DNA from: an uncultured Bacteroidales bacterium
GTDB taxonomy: Bacteria; Bacteroidota; Bacteroidia; Bacteroidales; Bacteroidaceae
Direction: 5' to 3'
DNA length: 64,000 nucleotides
NCBI GenBank assembly: GCA_902787575.1
Contig: CADAGX010000003.1
Span: forward strand, 1 to 64,000
Position 1 is the first letter of the stretch. Each line of letters begins with the position of its first letter. Position numbers and translations under genes: made by a program. Under the pieces are notes generated by a model. The model had not been told where the DNA came from. It ran no database searches and saw nothing but the letters and a program-made list of their open reading frames with translations. This document shows positions 46,037 to 53,266 of this stretch, in pieces.

Positions 46037-46544
46037 CCACACGCTGTTTTGCCTGATGCTGCTCGCCTGCCTTACGCTCGCAGGGTGCTATCTGCCAAGT
46101 TACAAGTTCAACGGTGCCAGCATCGACTACGAGCTAACAAAAACCATACAGATAGATAATTTCCCCATCCGTAGCGCATACGTGTGGGCACCCATGCAAA
46201 GTATCTTCCAGAACCGGCTGACGGACATCTTCGCACGTCAGACCAAACTTCGCCAAGTGAAGAAGAACGGCGACCTGCAGCTCGCAGGTGAGATTACAGG
46301 CTTCGACCAGTTCAACAAGGGCATATCGAGCAACGGATACAGCAGCCAGGTGCAGCTGAAGATGACCGTGAACGTGAGATTCACAAACACGAAAAACCAC
46401 ACGGAGGACTTCGAAAAACAATTCTCCGCCACCACGGAATACGACGCGACACAGCAGCTTACCAGCGTACAGGAGGAACTTGTCACACAGATGGTGAAGG
46501 ATATCACCGATCAGATATTCAACGCCACGGTGGCCAACTGGTAA
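46020..46544 (+). CDS. lptE: LptE-family LPS assembly lipoprotein
   Basis: A 174-residue lipoprotein with lipobox LAGC (Cys at about 23). The mature part (YKFNGASIDYELTKTIQIDNFP, then a helix-strand pattern with LTDIFARQTKLRQV and GDLQLAGEITGF) matches Bacteroidota LptE, the plug of the LptD LPS translocon in the outer membrane. The start could also be the ATG at 46053. It overlaps the end of the activator gene and precedes a TPR protein and secG, the usual order in the phylum. Confidence 0.9.
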   Translation: MASRSNHTLFCLMLLACLTLAGCYLPSYKFNGASIDYELTKTIQIDNFPIRSAYVWAPMQSIFQNRLTDIFARQTKLRQVKKNGDLQLAGEITGFDQFNKGISSNGYSSQVQLKMTVNVRFTNTKNHTEDFEKQFSATTEYDATQQLTSVQEELVTQMVKDITDQIFNATVANW

Positions 46545-46582
46545 ACACTTCTCGCGCACACTACGACAGAAACCAACGGCAT

Positions 46583-47320
46583 ATGGTAAAGAGACTGACC
46601 GAATACATAAGGAAACCCGACACGCTCGACACGGAAGCAACGGCCCACCTGCGCAGCCTTGTCGAAGCCTATCCCTATTTCCACTCGGCCCGCATCCTGC
46701 TGCTCCACGCGCTGTATCGCCAACACGACAAGACGTTCGACGAAGAACTGCGCCGCAGTGCACTGCTCCTGCCAGACCGCAAAGCCATCTTCCACCTCAT
46801 CGAAGAGAAAAACTACGTGGCCGAGCCCAACCGCCACCGCTTCGATGCCGAAGAAGACATGCCTCACGACGAAGACCGCACGGCCGGACTCATCGACGAC
46901 TTCCTTGCCTCGCTGCCACAGACGGCCGAGGGACGTCAGCCGCATGCCGTCGATGCCACACAAGACTACATAGGCTACCTCATGCAAAGCGCCGGGGAAG
47001 ACGAGTTGCAACCCGCACTTCCGCCCGTTGACGAAGCCGGCATCATCGACAAGTTCCTCGACCAGGAGACGCCCCGCATCAAACTTTCCGCCTCCGACGA
47101 GGAGAAACCGGAGGAACAACCCGAGGAATACACACAACGCGACGCAGAAAACGAAGTTCTGACCGAAAGATTGGCTCATATATACATCAAACAAGGGAAA
47201 TTTGAGAAGGCAATCGAAATTATCCGGCGCTTATCCTTGAAATATCCAAAAAAAAATCGTTACTTTGCAGACCAAATCAGATTTTTGGAGAAACTCGTCA
47301 TAAATAACAATAACAAATAA
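46583..47320 (+). CDS. TPR-like protein, cytoplasmic
   Basis: A 245-residue acidic protein with no signal peptide. The N-terminus holds helical pairs resembling TPR (LRSLVEAYPYFHSARILLLHALYRQ), the middle is acidic and disordered-looking, and the C-terminus contains a further TPR unit (LAHIYIKQGKFEKAIEIIRRLSLKYPKK). It is a conserved neighbour of lptE and secG in Bacteroidota; its function is unknown. Confidence 0.75.
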   Translation: MVKRLTEYIRKPDTLDTEATAHLRSLVEAYPYFHSARILLLHALYRQHDKTFDEELRRSALLLPDRKAIFHLIEEKNYVAEPNRHRFDAEEDMPHDEDRTAGLIDDFLASLPQTAEGRQPHAVDATQDYIGYLMQSAGEDELQPALPPVDEAGIIDKFLDQETPRIKLSASDEEKPEEQPEEYTQRDAENEVLTERLAHIYIKQGKFEKAIEIIRRLSLKYPKKNRYFADQIRFLEKLVINNNNK

Positions 47321-47328
47321 TATAAAAA

Positions 47329-47679
47329 ATGTACACTTCAATCGTTATTCTCGTTGTCATCGCATCAATTCTGATGTGCCTCATCGTGCTTGTTCAGGAA
47401 TCAAAGGGTGGCGGCCTCGCAGCCGACTACACAAACAACAACCAGATTCTGGGCGCGCCGAAGACAACAAGTTTCATAGAGAAAGCAACATGGACGCTGG
47501 CTGCTCTAATGATAGTTCTCAGCGTCTTAAGCGTGGCCTTCTTGCCCAAGCAGGGTGCCAGCAACTCCGTGATGGAGAATCAGGCCACCGAGCAGAAAGC
47601 CACCAATCCGAACACGCTGCCCGGCATCACGCAGCCCGCTCCCGCAGCAGATGCGCCCGCCGAGCCAGCAGCAGAGTAA
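47329..47679 (+). CDS. secG: Preprotein translocase subunit SecG
   Basis: A 116-residue inner membrane protein with two membrane segments (about 3-20 and 52-70) and the conserved ESKGGGLAADY loop between them, followed by a Pro/Ala-rich tail. It assists SecYE-mediated export. It starts nine bases after the TPR gene, so they are surely co-transcribed. Confidence 0.93.
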   Translation: MYTSIVILVVIASILMCLIVLVQESKGGGLAADYTNNNQILGAPKTTSFIEKATWTLAALMIVLSVLSVAFLPKQGASNSVMENQATEQKATNPNTLPGITQPAPAADAPAEPAAE

Positions 47680-47712
47680 TCAGAACTCGGTCCTCAGACC
47701 GTAAAAACTGAG

Positions 47713-48585
47713 TTGCGAACTGTGAACTGCATACTTATAGCAGATAGCGGCTCCACAAAGACCGACTGGTTGCTCACCAGTCAGGCGCATGACATCTTGG
47801 AAGTACACACCGCAGGCATCAATCCTGTGCGTGACTCCCAAGATGTCATTTTTCGTATCCTCTCGGAGCAACTGATGCCGCAGCTCATGCCACACGTTGC
47901 TTCCGTCGGTAGCATCTTCTTCTATGGTTCGGGCTGCGTGGAGCCGTTCTCCGATTCAGTGCGAGAAGCTCTCGGCCGACACTTCCCCGAGGCCACGGCA
48001 GCCGTCGAATCCGATTTGCTGGGAGCCGCCCGCGCACTCTGCGGCCATCAGCCAGGCATCGCTTGCATACTTGGCACAGGATCCAACACCTGTTATTTCG
48101 ATGGTTCGCACATTGCGCTCCACACACCGCCGCTGGGTTACATTCTGGGCGACGAAGGCAGCGGCGCCACGCTAGGCCGCACTTTGCTAAACCGCCTCCT
48201 CAAGGGAGCACTGCCGCAGCAGATGAAAGACGAGCTTATGACCCGTTACAATCTCACACCCGCCAGCATCCTCGACCGCGTTTACAAGCAGCCGCAGGCC
48301 AACGTCTTCCTTGCCTCGCTCGTTCCCTTCATTACGGAGCACCGCAGCCACCCGCAGATTCGTCGGATGCTGCACGAGGCATTCACCGACTTCGTGGTGC
48401 GCAACATCCTACCCTACGGCCATCCCGAGCTGCCGCTCCACTTCGTAGGCAGCATAGCAGCCATCTACAGAGAGGAACTGCAGGCCGCCATCGAGGAGCA
48501 GGGCCTCCGCATGGGTCGAATCGTGCAGAAGCCGCTCCACGCCATCGCACAATACCATTCCACACTTCACGAAGCAGCCGTCTGA
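47713..48585 (+). CDS. BadF/BadG/BcrA-type ATPase, GlcNAc kinase-like
   Basis: A 290-residue actin-fold sugar kinase, with phosphate motif ILIADSGSTKTDWLL at the N-terminus, GTGSNTCYFDG and GDEGSGATLGR. Relatives phosphorylate N-acetylglucosamine or muramic acid derivatives, probably in cell-wall recycling. No ATG precedes the conserved motif: the start is TTG 47713 or GTG 47722. A small hairpin (CGGTC/GACCG, 47688-47701) separates it from secG. Confidence 0.85.
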   Translation: MRTVNCILIADSGSTKTDWLLTSQAHDILEVHTAGINPVRDSQDVIFRILSEQLMPQLMPHVASVGSIFFYGSGCVEPFSDSVREALGRHFPEATAAVESDLLGAARALCGHQPGIACILGTGSNTCYFDGSHIALHTPPLGYILGDEGSGATLGRTLLNRLLKGALPQQMKDELMTRYNLTPASILDRVYKQPQANVFLASLVPFITEHRSHPQIRRMLHEAFTDFVVRNILPYGHPELPLHFVGSIAAIYREELQAAIEEQGLRMGRIVQKPLHAIAQYHSTLHEAAV

Positions 48586-48712
48586 CCGCCTCGTGGCAAC
48601 TTGACATACGTCAAGCCGCACCCGACATTTCTTTATTTTGCCATCCCATACTTATCATTATGCTTTTTTTGCTCAGAAGTGCAGAAATATGTCAAAGAGC
48701 ACGCAAAAAAAG

Positions 48713-48743
48713 TTGCAAGGAAACTAAAAAACACCTATCTTTG
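48713..48743 (+). promoter_or_regulatory. Promoter with no protein gene behind it
   Basis: TTG (48713-48715), a 20-base spacer and TATCTTTG (48736-48743). The transcript would start at about 48748-48750. It is followed within 50 bases by a strong hairpin and T-run, with no start codon, suggesting a small RNA. Confidence 0.7.
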
Positions 48744-48748
48744 CATCG

Positions 48749-48840
48749 TTATCCTGAAAACAATCTTTTTACCTTAAACAAAGCTAATACCAAAAATAGA
48801 CAGGAAGCTGCTGCGAAGCACCTTCCTGTCACTCGTTTTA
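48749..48840 (+). ncRNA. Candidate small RNA
   Basis: About 90 bases from the inferred start to a hairpin that would end the transcript: GACAGGAAG (48799-48807) pairs with CTTCCTGTC (48822-48830), an inner TGCT/AGCA stem closes on a GCGA (GNRA) tetraloop, and ACTCGTTTT follows. The first 50 bases are A/U-rich and unstructured by eye. No ATG or known RNA family was recognised, and the 3' T-run is short (four T), so termination is plausible rather than certain. Confidence 0.5.
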
Positions 48841-48886
48841 TACGCGTCTCATGCTGCATTCTCGCGGCCGACCGTGCCGTCGTTTT

Positions 48887-48988
48887 TGCGACGCGTCGCA
48901 AGTCGAAATGCCACGTGTGGCAAGACGGAATGCGACGCGTCGCATTTTCACTTACCACACGTAGTTTCCGATGCCGCTACACGTATTT
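48887..48988. repeat. Palindrome array E (5 units, 22-bp period)
   Basis: Units start at 48887 (TGCGACGCGTCGCA), 48909 (TGCCACGTGTGGCA), 48931 (TGCGACGCGTCGCA), 48953 and 48975 (degenerate, both keeping ACACGT); all steps are 22. The array lies between the candidate small RNA and the promoter at 49002. Confidence 0.92.
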
Positions 48989-49001
48989 CCCACAGAAACG
49001 C

Positions 49002-49032
49002 TTGGCCGTTTCGCGGAAATCGCCTATCTTTG
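49002..49032 (+). promoter_or_regulatory. Promoter of the restriction-modification leader
   Basis: TTG (49002-49004), a 20-base spacer and TATCTTTG (49025-49032). Transcription would begin at about 49037, leaving a leader of about 315 bases before the methyltransferase ATG at 49352. Confidence 0.75.
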
Positions 49033-49036
49033 CCCT

Positions 49037-49351
49037 CGGATCGGAGGAGAAATACCGATTCCGCATAACGAAGCATTTGCTATTATTTCGCGTTAAGCCA
49101 AAATGCCCAGGAAACAGTTTGGAATAAGAAACGCTCAGAAGTAATAGAGATGGCGGGTACAGGATTTTGTACCCCAGCATATCCAGTCGAAAATGGCAAT
49201 GCATCCGCGCCCTATGGCGTGGTGCATTCTTATAGACTGGATGGGGTTCCTTTCCTGGGCATGCCCCAGCTTAACGCATAAGAACGGCATCATGCCTTTT
49301 TTGTGCGGTGGCGATTGATAGTCAGATGCGCCCAAAAGACTATCAACGCGT
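49037..49351 (+). promoter_or_regulatory. Structured leader with upstream ORFs and terminator-like hairpin
   Basis: This ~315-base stretch contains several hairpins: GGGTACA/TGTACCC (49155-49174), CGCC/GGCG (49208-49219), CTGGG/CCCAG (49255-49269), GGCA/TGCC followed by six T (49286-49302), and TTGATAGTC/GACTATCAA (49315-49346), which ends five bases before the methyltransferase start. Two short frames lie inside it: MPRKQFGIRNAQK (49103-49144) and a 43-codon one (49150-49281) that stops just before the T-run hairpin. The arrangement resembles a transcription attenuator; function is inferred. Confidence 0.5.
49150..49281 (+). CDS. 43-codon upstream ORF, possible leader peptide
   Basis: An ATG-started frame of 43 codons (beginning MAGTGFCTPAYPVENGNAS) ends in TAA four bases before a terminator-like hairpin. 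It could be a translated leader peptide or a chance frame through a structured RNA. I do not recognise a family. Confidence 0.3.
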   Translation: MAGTGFCTPAYPVENGNASAPYGVVHSYRLDGVPFLGMPQLNA

Positions 49352-50398
49352 ATGGCAAACACAAATCTGGCGAGCGCCAAGTCGGCAAAGAACGACGAGT
49401 TTTACACCCAGTACACCGACATTCAGACGGAGATAAACGCATATCTCGACTACGACCCACATGTTTTTCGCGGAAAGACCGTGCTCTTGCCGTGCGACGA
49501 CCCCGAGTGGAGCAACTTTACGAAGTTCTTCGCCCAGAATTTCGAACTGCTGGGGCTGAAAAAGCTCATATCAACCAGCTACGCGCCAGAGAGCAAAAAG
49601 TTCAAGGGCGGCTATCAACTGACACTTTTCGAGAGCGAGTCGCCGCAGTTCGACGCACAGAAGACGCAGACCCACGGCAAGATATTCGTGCTGGAGCACG
49701 ACGTATCGGGCGACCAACGCATCGACATCAACGATTTGCAATGGCAGTACCTCGAGGGAGACGGCGACTTCCGCAGCAGCGAAATCCGGAAACTCCGCGA
49801 CGAAGCCGACATTATTGTCACCAACCCGCCGTTCTCCCTCTTCCGAGAGTTCGTGGCATGGATAGCAGACAAGAAATTCATTATCATCGGCCATCAGAAT
49901 GCGATTACCTACAAAGAAATATTTCCACTCATAAAGGCAAATAAGATTTGGTTAGGCAAAGGATTCAAAGGCGGCGCGACGCATTTCCATTCTTACTACA
50001 CGGATTATGCAACGGCGAACGACCATATAGAAGGAATGATACGTGTTTCTGGAGTTGTATGGTTTACCAATCTCGAACATGGCAGGCGGCACGACCCATT
50101 GCGACTAATGACAATGAAAGATGTCTTAAAGCATAGCAAACATAAAGACCTACGAGAAAAGAAAGCATTCGTGCGCTACGACAATTACGACGCGATAGAA
50201 GTTCCATACACGGACGCCATTCCTTCAGATTACGAGGGTGTAATGGGCGTGCCCATCTCGTTTCTGGAAAAATATTGCCCCGAGCAATTTGAAATATTAG
50301 GGCAGATGGCTAACACTAATATAGATGAATATAATTTTGGCTACCCTTTCATAAATAAAGAAAGAAAGTACGCGAGAATTTTAATACGAAAGAAATAA
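49352..50398 (+). CDS. EcoRI-type adenine-specific DNA methyltransferase
   Basis: A 348-residue N6-adenine methyltransferase of the EcoRI-methylase family, opening NLASAKSAKNDEFYTQ (SAM region) with the catalytic motif TNPPFS (about 153-158). It probably protects the host from the nuclease encoded one base downstream. The recognition site is unknown. GAATTC occurs many times in this window and is therefore not avoided. The 3' third of the gene is visibly more A/T-rich than its neighbours, suggesting transfer. Confidence 0.85.
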   Translation: MANTNLASAKSAKNDEFYTQYTDIQTEINAYLDYDPHVFRGKTVLLPCDDPEWSNFTKFFAQNFELLGLKKLISTSYAPESKKFKGGYQLTLFESESPQFDAQKTQTHGKIFVLEHDVSGDQRIDINDLQWQYLEGDGDFRSSEIRKLRDEADIIVTNPPFSLFREFVAWIADKKFIIIGHQNAITYKEIFPLIKANKIWLGKGFKGGATHFHSYYTDYATANDHIEGMIRVSGVVWFTNLEHGRRHDPLRLMTMKDVLKHSKHKDLREKKAFVRYDNYDAIEVPYTDAIPSDYEGVMGVPISFLEKYCPEQFEILGQMANTNIDEYNFGYPFINKERKYARILIRKK

Positions 50399-50399
50399 C

Positions 50400-51590
50400 A
50401 TGAAGACAACGCTGGAAAAATATTCCGTAGCCGAGATTTGCGACGGATTCGAGTACAATGAGCTGGAACAGAAGGGACTATTTGGAATGGCGGGCCGCCT
50501 CACTATTCAGCCCGAGTATCAGAGAAACTATATCTACGAGGACGGAAAGAAGGATGTGGCTGTCATAGAATCGGTGCTGAAAGGCTACCCGCTGGGATTG
50601 CTGTATTTCAACCGAAAGGACGACGGGCGGCTGGAAGTGCTTGACGGGCAGCAACGCATCACCTCGCTGGGAAGATTCCTGAGAAACAAGTTTGCTGTGG
50701 AGGTGGACGGCATACCGTATAACTGCGACGGACTGAACGAAGGACTGCGCCGTAAGGTGCTGGACACGCAACTGCTGGTCTATATCTGTGAGGGCGAAGG
50801 CGAGAATGCCGAAAAGGAGATAAAGGACTGGTTCAAGACCATCAACATTGCAGGCATTCCACTCAACGAACAGGAGGAACTGAACGCCGTATTCAGCGGC
50901 CCGTTCGTCAGCCTCTGCAAGGCCGAATTCAGCAACTCGCGAAACCCCAGCATACAACGCTGGGAGACATACGTCAAAGGTCCGGCCAACCGCCAACAAT
51001 TTCTAGCCACCGCACTGAAGTGGGTAAGCCGCAGTCTGTCGGTGCACGACGAAGATAAGGTGGGCGCATACATGAGTGCACATCGTCGCGACACGGACAT
51101 CAGCGAGATTCGCACTTACTTCCATACCGTAATCGACTGGGCAGACGCCATCTTCGACGATACGTACCCCGAAATGAAAGGTCTGGACTGGGGCATGCTC
51201 TACGAGCGCTTCCACGCCCAGGCTTACAACCACACAGAAATCTCCGCTCGCGTGGCAGAACTGCTGACGGACGACGCTGTAACGAACCGGCGCGGCGTCT
51301 TCGAGTACGTATTGGGCGGTTGCACCGACACTACGCTGCTACACATCCGCCTCTTCGACAAGCAGACGGCTCGCAAGGCATACCAAGACCAGACAGATTT
51401 GGCACGCCTGCGCGGCACAAGCAACTGCCCTTTCTGCGCCATCGGCCACGACAAGAACGCCAAACGCATCTGGCGACTGGAGGAAATGGAGGCCGACCAC
51501 GTGACTGCGTGGAGCAACGGCGGCAGTACGGACCTGAGCAATTGCCAGATGCTATGCAAGGTGCACAACAGGATAAAGGGCAACAAATAA
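50400..51590 (+). CDS. DUF262-HNH nuclease
   Basis: A 396-residue protein with a DUF262 (GmrS-like, ParB/sulfiredoxin-fold) NTPase domain (about 30-270) containing PEYQRNYIY and LDGQQRITSLGR, and a C-terminal HNH nuclease domain: CPFC zinc pair, MEADHVTAWSNGGSTDLSNC with the catalytic His, then CKVHNRIKGNK. DUF262-HNH/DUF1524 proteins are typically modification-dependent or type IV-like restriction nucleases. Its one-base spacing from the methyltransferase points to a two-gene restriction-modification or anti-phage unit. Confidence 0.85.
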   Translation: MKTTLEKYSVAEICDGFEYNELEQKGLFGMAGRLTIQPEYQRNYIYEDGKKDVAVIESVLKGYPLGLLYFNRKDDGRLEVLDGQQRITSLGRFLRNKFAVEVDGIPYNCDGLNEGLRRKVLDTQLLVYICEGEGENAEKEIKDWFKTINIAGIPLNEQEELNAVFSGPFVSLCKAEFSNSRNPSIQRWETYVKGPANRQQFLATALKWVSRSLSVHDEDKVGAYMSAHRRDTDISEIRTYFHTVIDWADAIFDDTYPEMKGLDWGMLYERFHAQAYNHTEISARVAELLTDDAVTNRRGVFEYVLGGCTDTTLLHIRLFDKQTARKAYQDQTDLARLRGTSNCPFCAIGHDKNAKRIWRLEEMEADHVTAWSNGGSTDLSNCQMLCKVHNRIKGNK

Positions 51591-51652
51591 GAAGTTTGCC
51601 CGAGCCACGAAAAAAATGAAGCGCTGCAAGGTGTTTTCTTGATTAAATGTCG

Positions 51653-51660
51653 TATCTTTG
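51653..51660 (+). promoter_or_regulatory. Promoter box of pheS
   Basis: TATCTTTG at 51653-51660, 30 bases before the ATG at 51691. The upstream in-frame ATG at 51658 lies within the box and is rejected. Confidence 0.7.
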
Positions 51661-51690
51661 CACACTGAAAGACAACGAAAAGAGAAAGGC

Positions 51691-52710
51691 ATGATAGAGA
51701 AAATACAGAAGATGCTGGCCGAAGTGGCCGACCTTCATGCACAAACGGCAGAAGAAGCCGAAGCACTGCGCATTAAGTATCTGAGCAAGAAAGGCGAGAT
51801 AACGGCGCTGATGGCCGACTTCCGCAACGTTCCCGCAGAGCTGAAAAAAGAAGTCGGCATGCGCATTAACGAGCTGAAGAACGCTGCACAAGAGAAAATT
51901 AACGCGCTGAAGGAAGCAGCCGCCGTGCAGAAAGCCGCAGATACAGCCGAGGATCTGACACGGACGCCCTACCCCATACAGCTTGGCACACGTCATCCGC
52001 TGACTATCGTGAAGAACGAAATCGTGGACATCTTCAGCCGTCTCGGTTTTACGCTGGCAGAAGGTCCGGAAGTGGAGGACGACTGGCACGTTTACAGCAG
52101 CATGAACTTTGCCGACGACCATCCCGCACGCGACATGCAAGACACGTTTTTCGTGGAGGCACACCCCGATATCATCCTGCGAAGCCACACAAGTAGCGTG
52201 CAGGCACGCGTGATGGAGAAAACACAGCCTCCCATCCGCGTCATCTGCCCGGGCCGCGTGTATCGCAACGAGGCCGTAAGCGCCAGAGCACACTGCTTTT
52301 TCCATCAGGTGGAAGGTCTCTATGTGGACAAGAACGTGAGCTTCACCGACCTGAAACAGGTGTTGCTGCTTTTCGCACAGGAGATGTTCGGACCTGACAC
52401 CAAGATACGTCTGCGCCCGAGCTACTTCCCATTTACAGAACCAAGCGCCGAAATGGACGTAAGTTGCACGCTTTGCGGCGGAAAAGGCTGCTCGCTGTGC
52501 AAAGGCGCAGGCTGGCTGGAGATTCTGGGCTGTGGCATGGTGGACCCCGCCGTGTTGGAAGCTAACGGAATAGACAGTTCCGTCTATACGGGCTACGCGT
52601 TCGGAATGGGAATAGAACGCATCACAAATCTGAAATATCAGGTGAAAGACTTGCGTATGTTCTCAGAGAACGACACGCGCTTCCTCGACGAATTTGTGAG
52701 CGCGAACTGA
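51691..52710 (+). CDS. pheS: Phenylalanyl-tRNA synthetase alpha subunit
   Basis: A 339-residue class II synthetase catalytic subunit that charges tRNA-Phe. An N-terminal coiled coil (about 1-80) is followed by motif 1 (GTRHPLTIVKNEIVDIFSRLGF), motif 2 (RVIC PGRVYRNEAV region) and motif 3 (YAFGMGIERITNLKY). It contains an internal cysteine set (CTLCGGKGCSLCKGAGWLEILGCG), usual in this family. pheT is not adjacent. Its stop is only four bases from the stop of the convergent acetyltransferase, with no terminator between. Confidence 0.97.
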   Translation: MIEKIQKMLAEVADLHAQTAEEAEALRIKYLSKKGEITALMADFRNVPAELKKEVGMRINELKNAAQEKINALKEAAAVQKAADTAEDLTRTPYPIQLGTRHPLTIVKNEIVDIFSRLGFTLAEGPEVEDDWHVYSSMNFADDHPARDMQDTFFVEAHPDIILRSHTSSVQARVMEKTQPPIRVICPGRVYRNEAVSARAHCFFHQVEGLYVDKNVSFTDLKQVLLLFAQEMFGPDTKIRLRPSYFPFTEPSAEMDVSCTLCGGKGCSLCKGAGWLEILGCGMVDPAVLEANGIDSSVYTGYAFGMGIERITNLKYQVKDLRMFSENDTRFLDEFVSAN

Positions 52711-52714
52711 CGAA

Positions 52715-53224
52715 TTATAATTTCTTCTGCAGAACAAGGGCGTCGCTGAAGCCCGAATCATTCTTGAGCCACTCGGCCAACCGGCCGGATGGCTCAAATT
52801 TTTGCCGTGTGAAGAGCGAGACGGCCGGTGCGTTGGCTGCATCCACCACAGCGTACAGCTGGTGGAGGCGGAGGCTACGTGCATAATCGCAAAGGAGACC
52901 CAACGCCTCGCTGGCCAGTCCCTGTCGCTGCCACTCGGGCAAGAGCACGATGCCTACTTCGGCACGCAGATGCGCCGGTGCGAAGTTCTGCAGGTCGAGA
53001 AAACCCTTGACGATACCGTCCACGCCCTCGATGCAGAGGCGCAACTGTCCGTCCTTGTAAAGGTCGTTCTGCGTCGTAGCCAGAAAACTGCGCACGGCAT
53101 GACGCGAAAGTGGCACATTCGTGCTGCCAAACGCCCACAGCCGAGTGTCGTTCTCCACGAGATAAATCAGGTCTAGGTCTTCGGGCTCGACGGCGCGGAG
53201 CATGATTCGTTGGGTCTTCAGCAT
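52715..53224 (-). CDS. GNAT family N-acetyltransferase
   Basis: A 169-residue acetyltransferase with the acetyl-CoA loop LLPEWQRQGLASEAL and the following helix, and the typical end VDAANAPAVSLFTRQKFEPSGR. The opening LKTQRIMLRAVEPEDLDLIY resembles the RimJ/SpeG-like group; the acceptor (amine, ribosomal protein or antibiotic) is unknown. It is the last gene of a long minus-strand operon, 42 bases after the glycosyltransferase. Confidence 0.88.
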   Translation of the reverse strand: MLKTQRIMLRAVEPEDLDLIYLVENDTRLWAFGSTNVPLSRHAVRSFLATTQNDLYKDGQLRLCIEGVDGIVKGFLDLQNFAPAHLRAEVGIVLLPEWQRQGLASEALGLLCDYARSLRLHQLYAVVDAANAPAVSLFTRQKFEPSGRLAEWLKNDSGFSDALVLQKKL

Positions 53225-53266
53225 GAGCTTTCGGTTAAGGGATGCATGAATAACTGGTACTGGCGG

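Noticed and set aside
48887..48988. Palindrome array as a CRISPR array
   Set aside because: Repeats are 14 bases with 8-base spacers, far shorter than CRISPR units, spacers are not unique-looking, and no cas gene is near.
48586..49351. tRNA, tmRNA, RNase P RNA or 6S RNA in the long gap before the methyltransferase
   Set aside because: No cloverleaf, no tRNA-like ends and none of the conserved cores of these RNAs could be seen by eye.
49352..50398. Avoidance of GAATTC as evidence for EcoRI specificity
   Set aside because: GAATTC appears repeatedly in the window (for example near 18920, 19150, 24210, 28640 and 33430), so there is no sign of avoidance and the site cannot be inferred.
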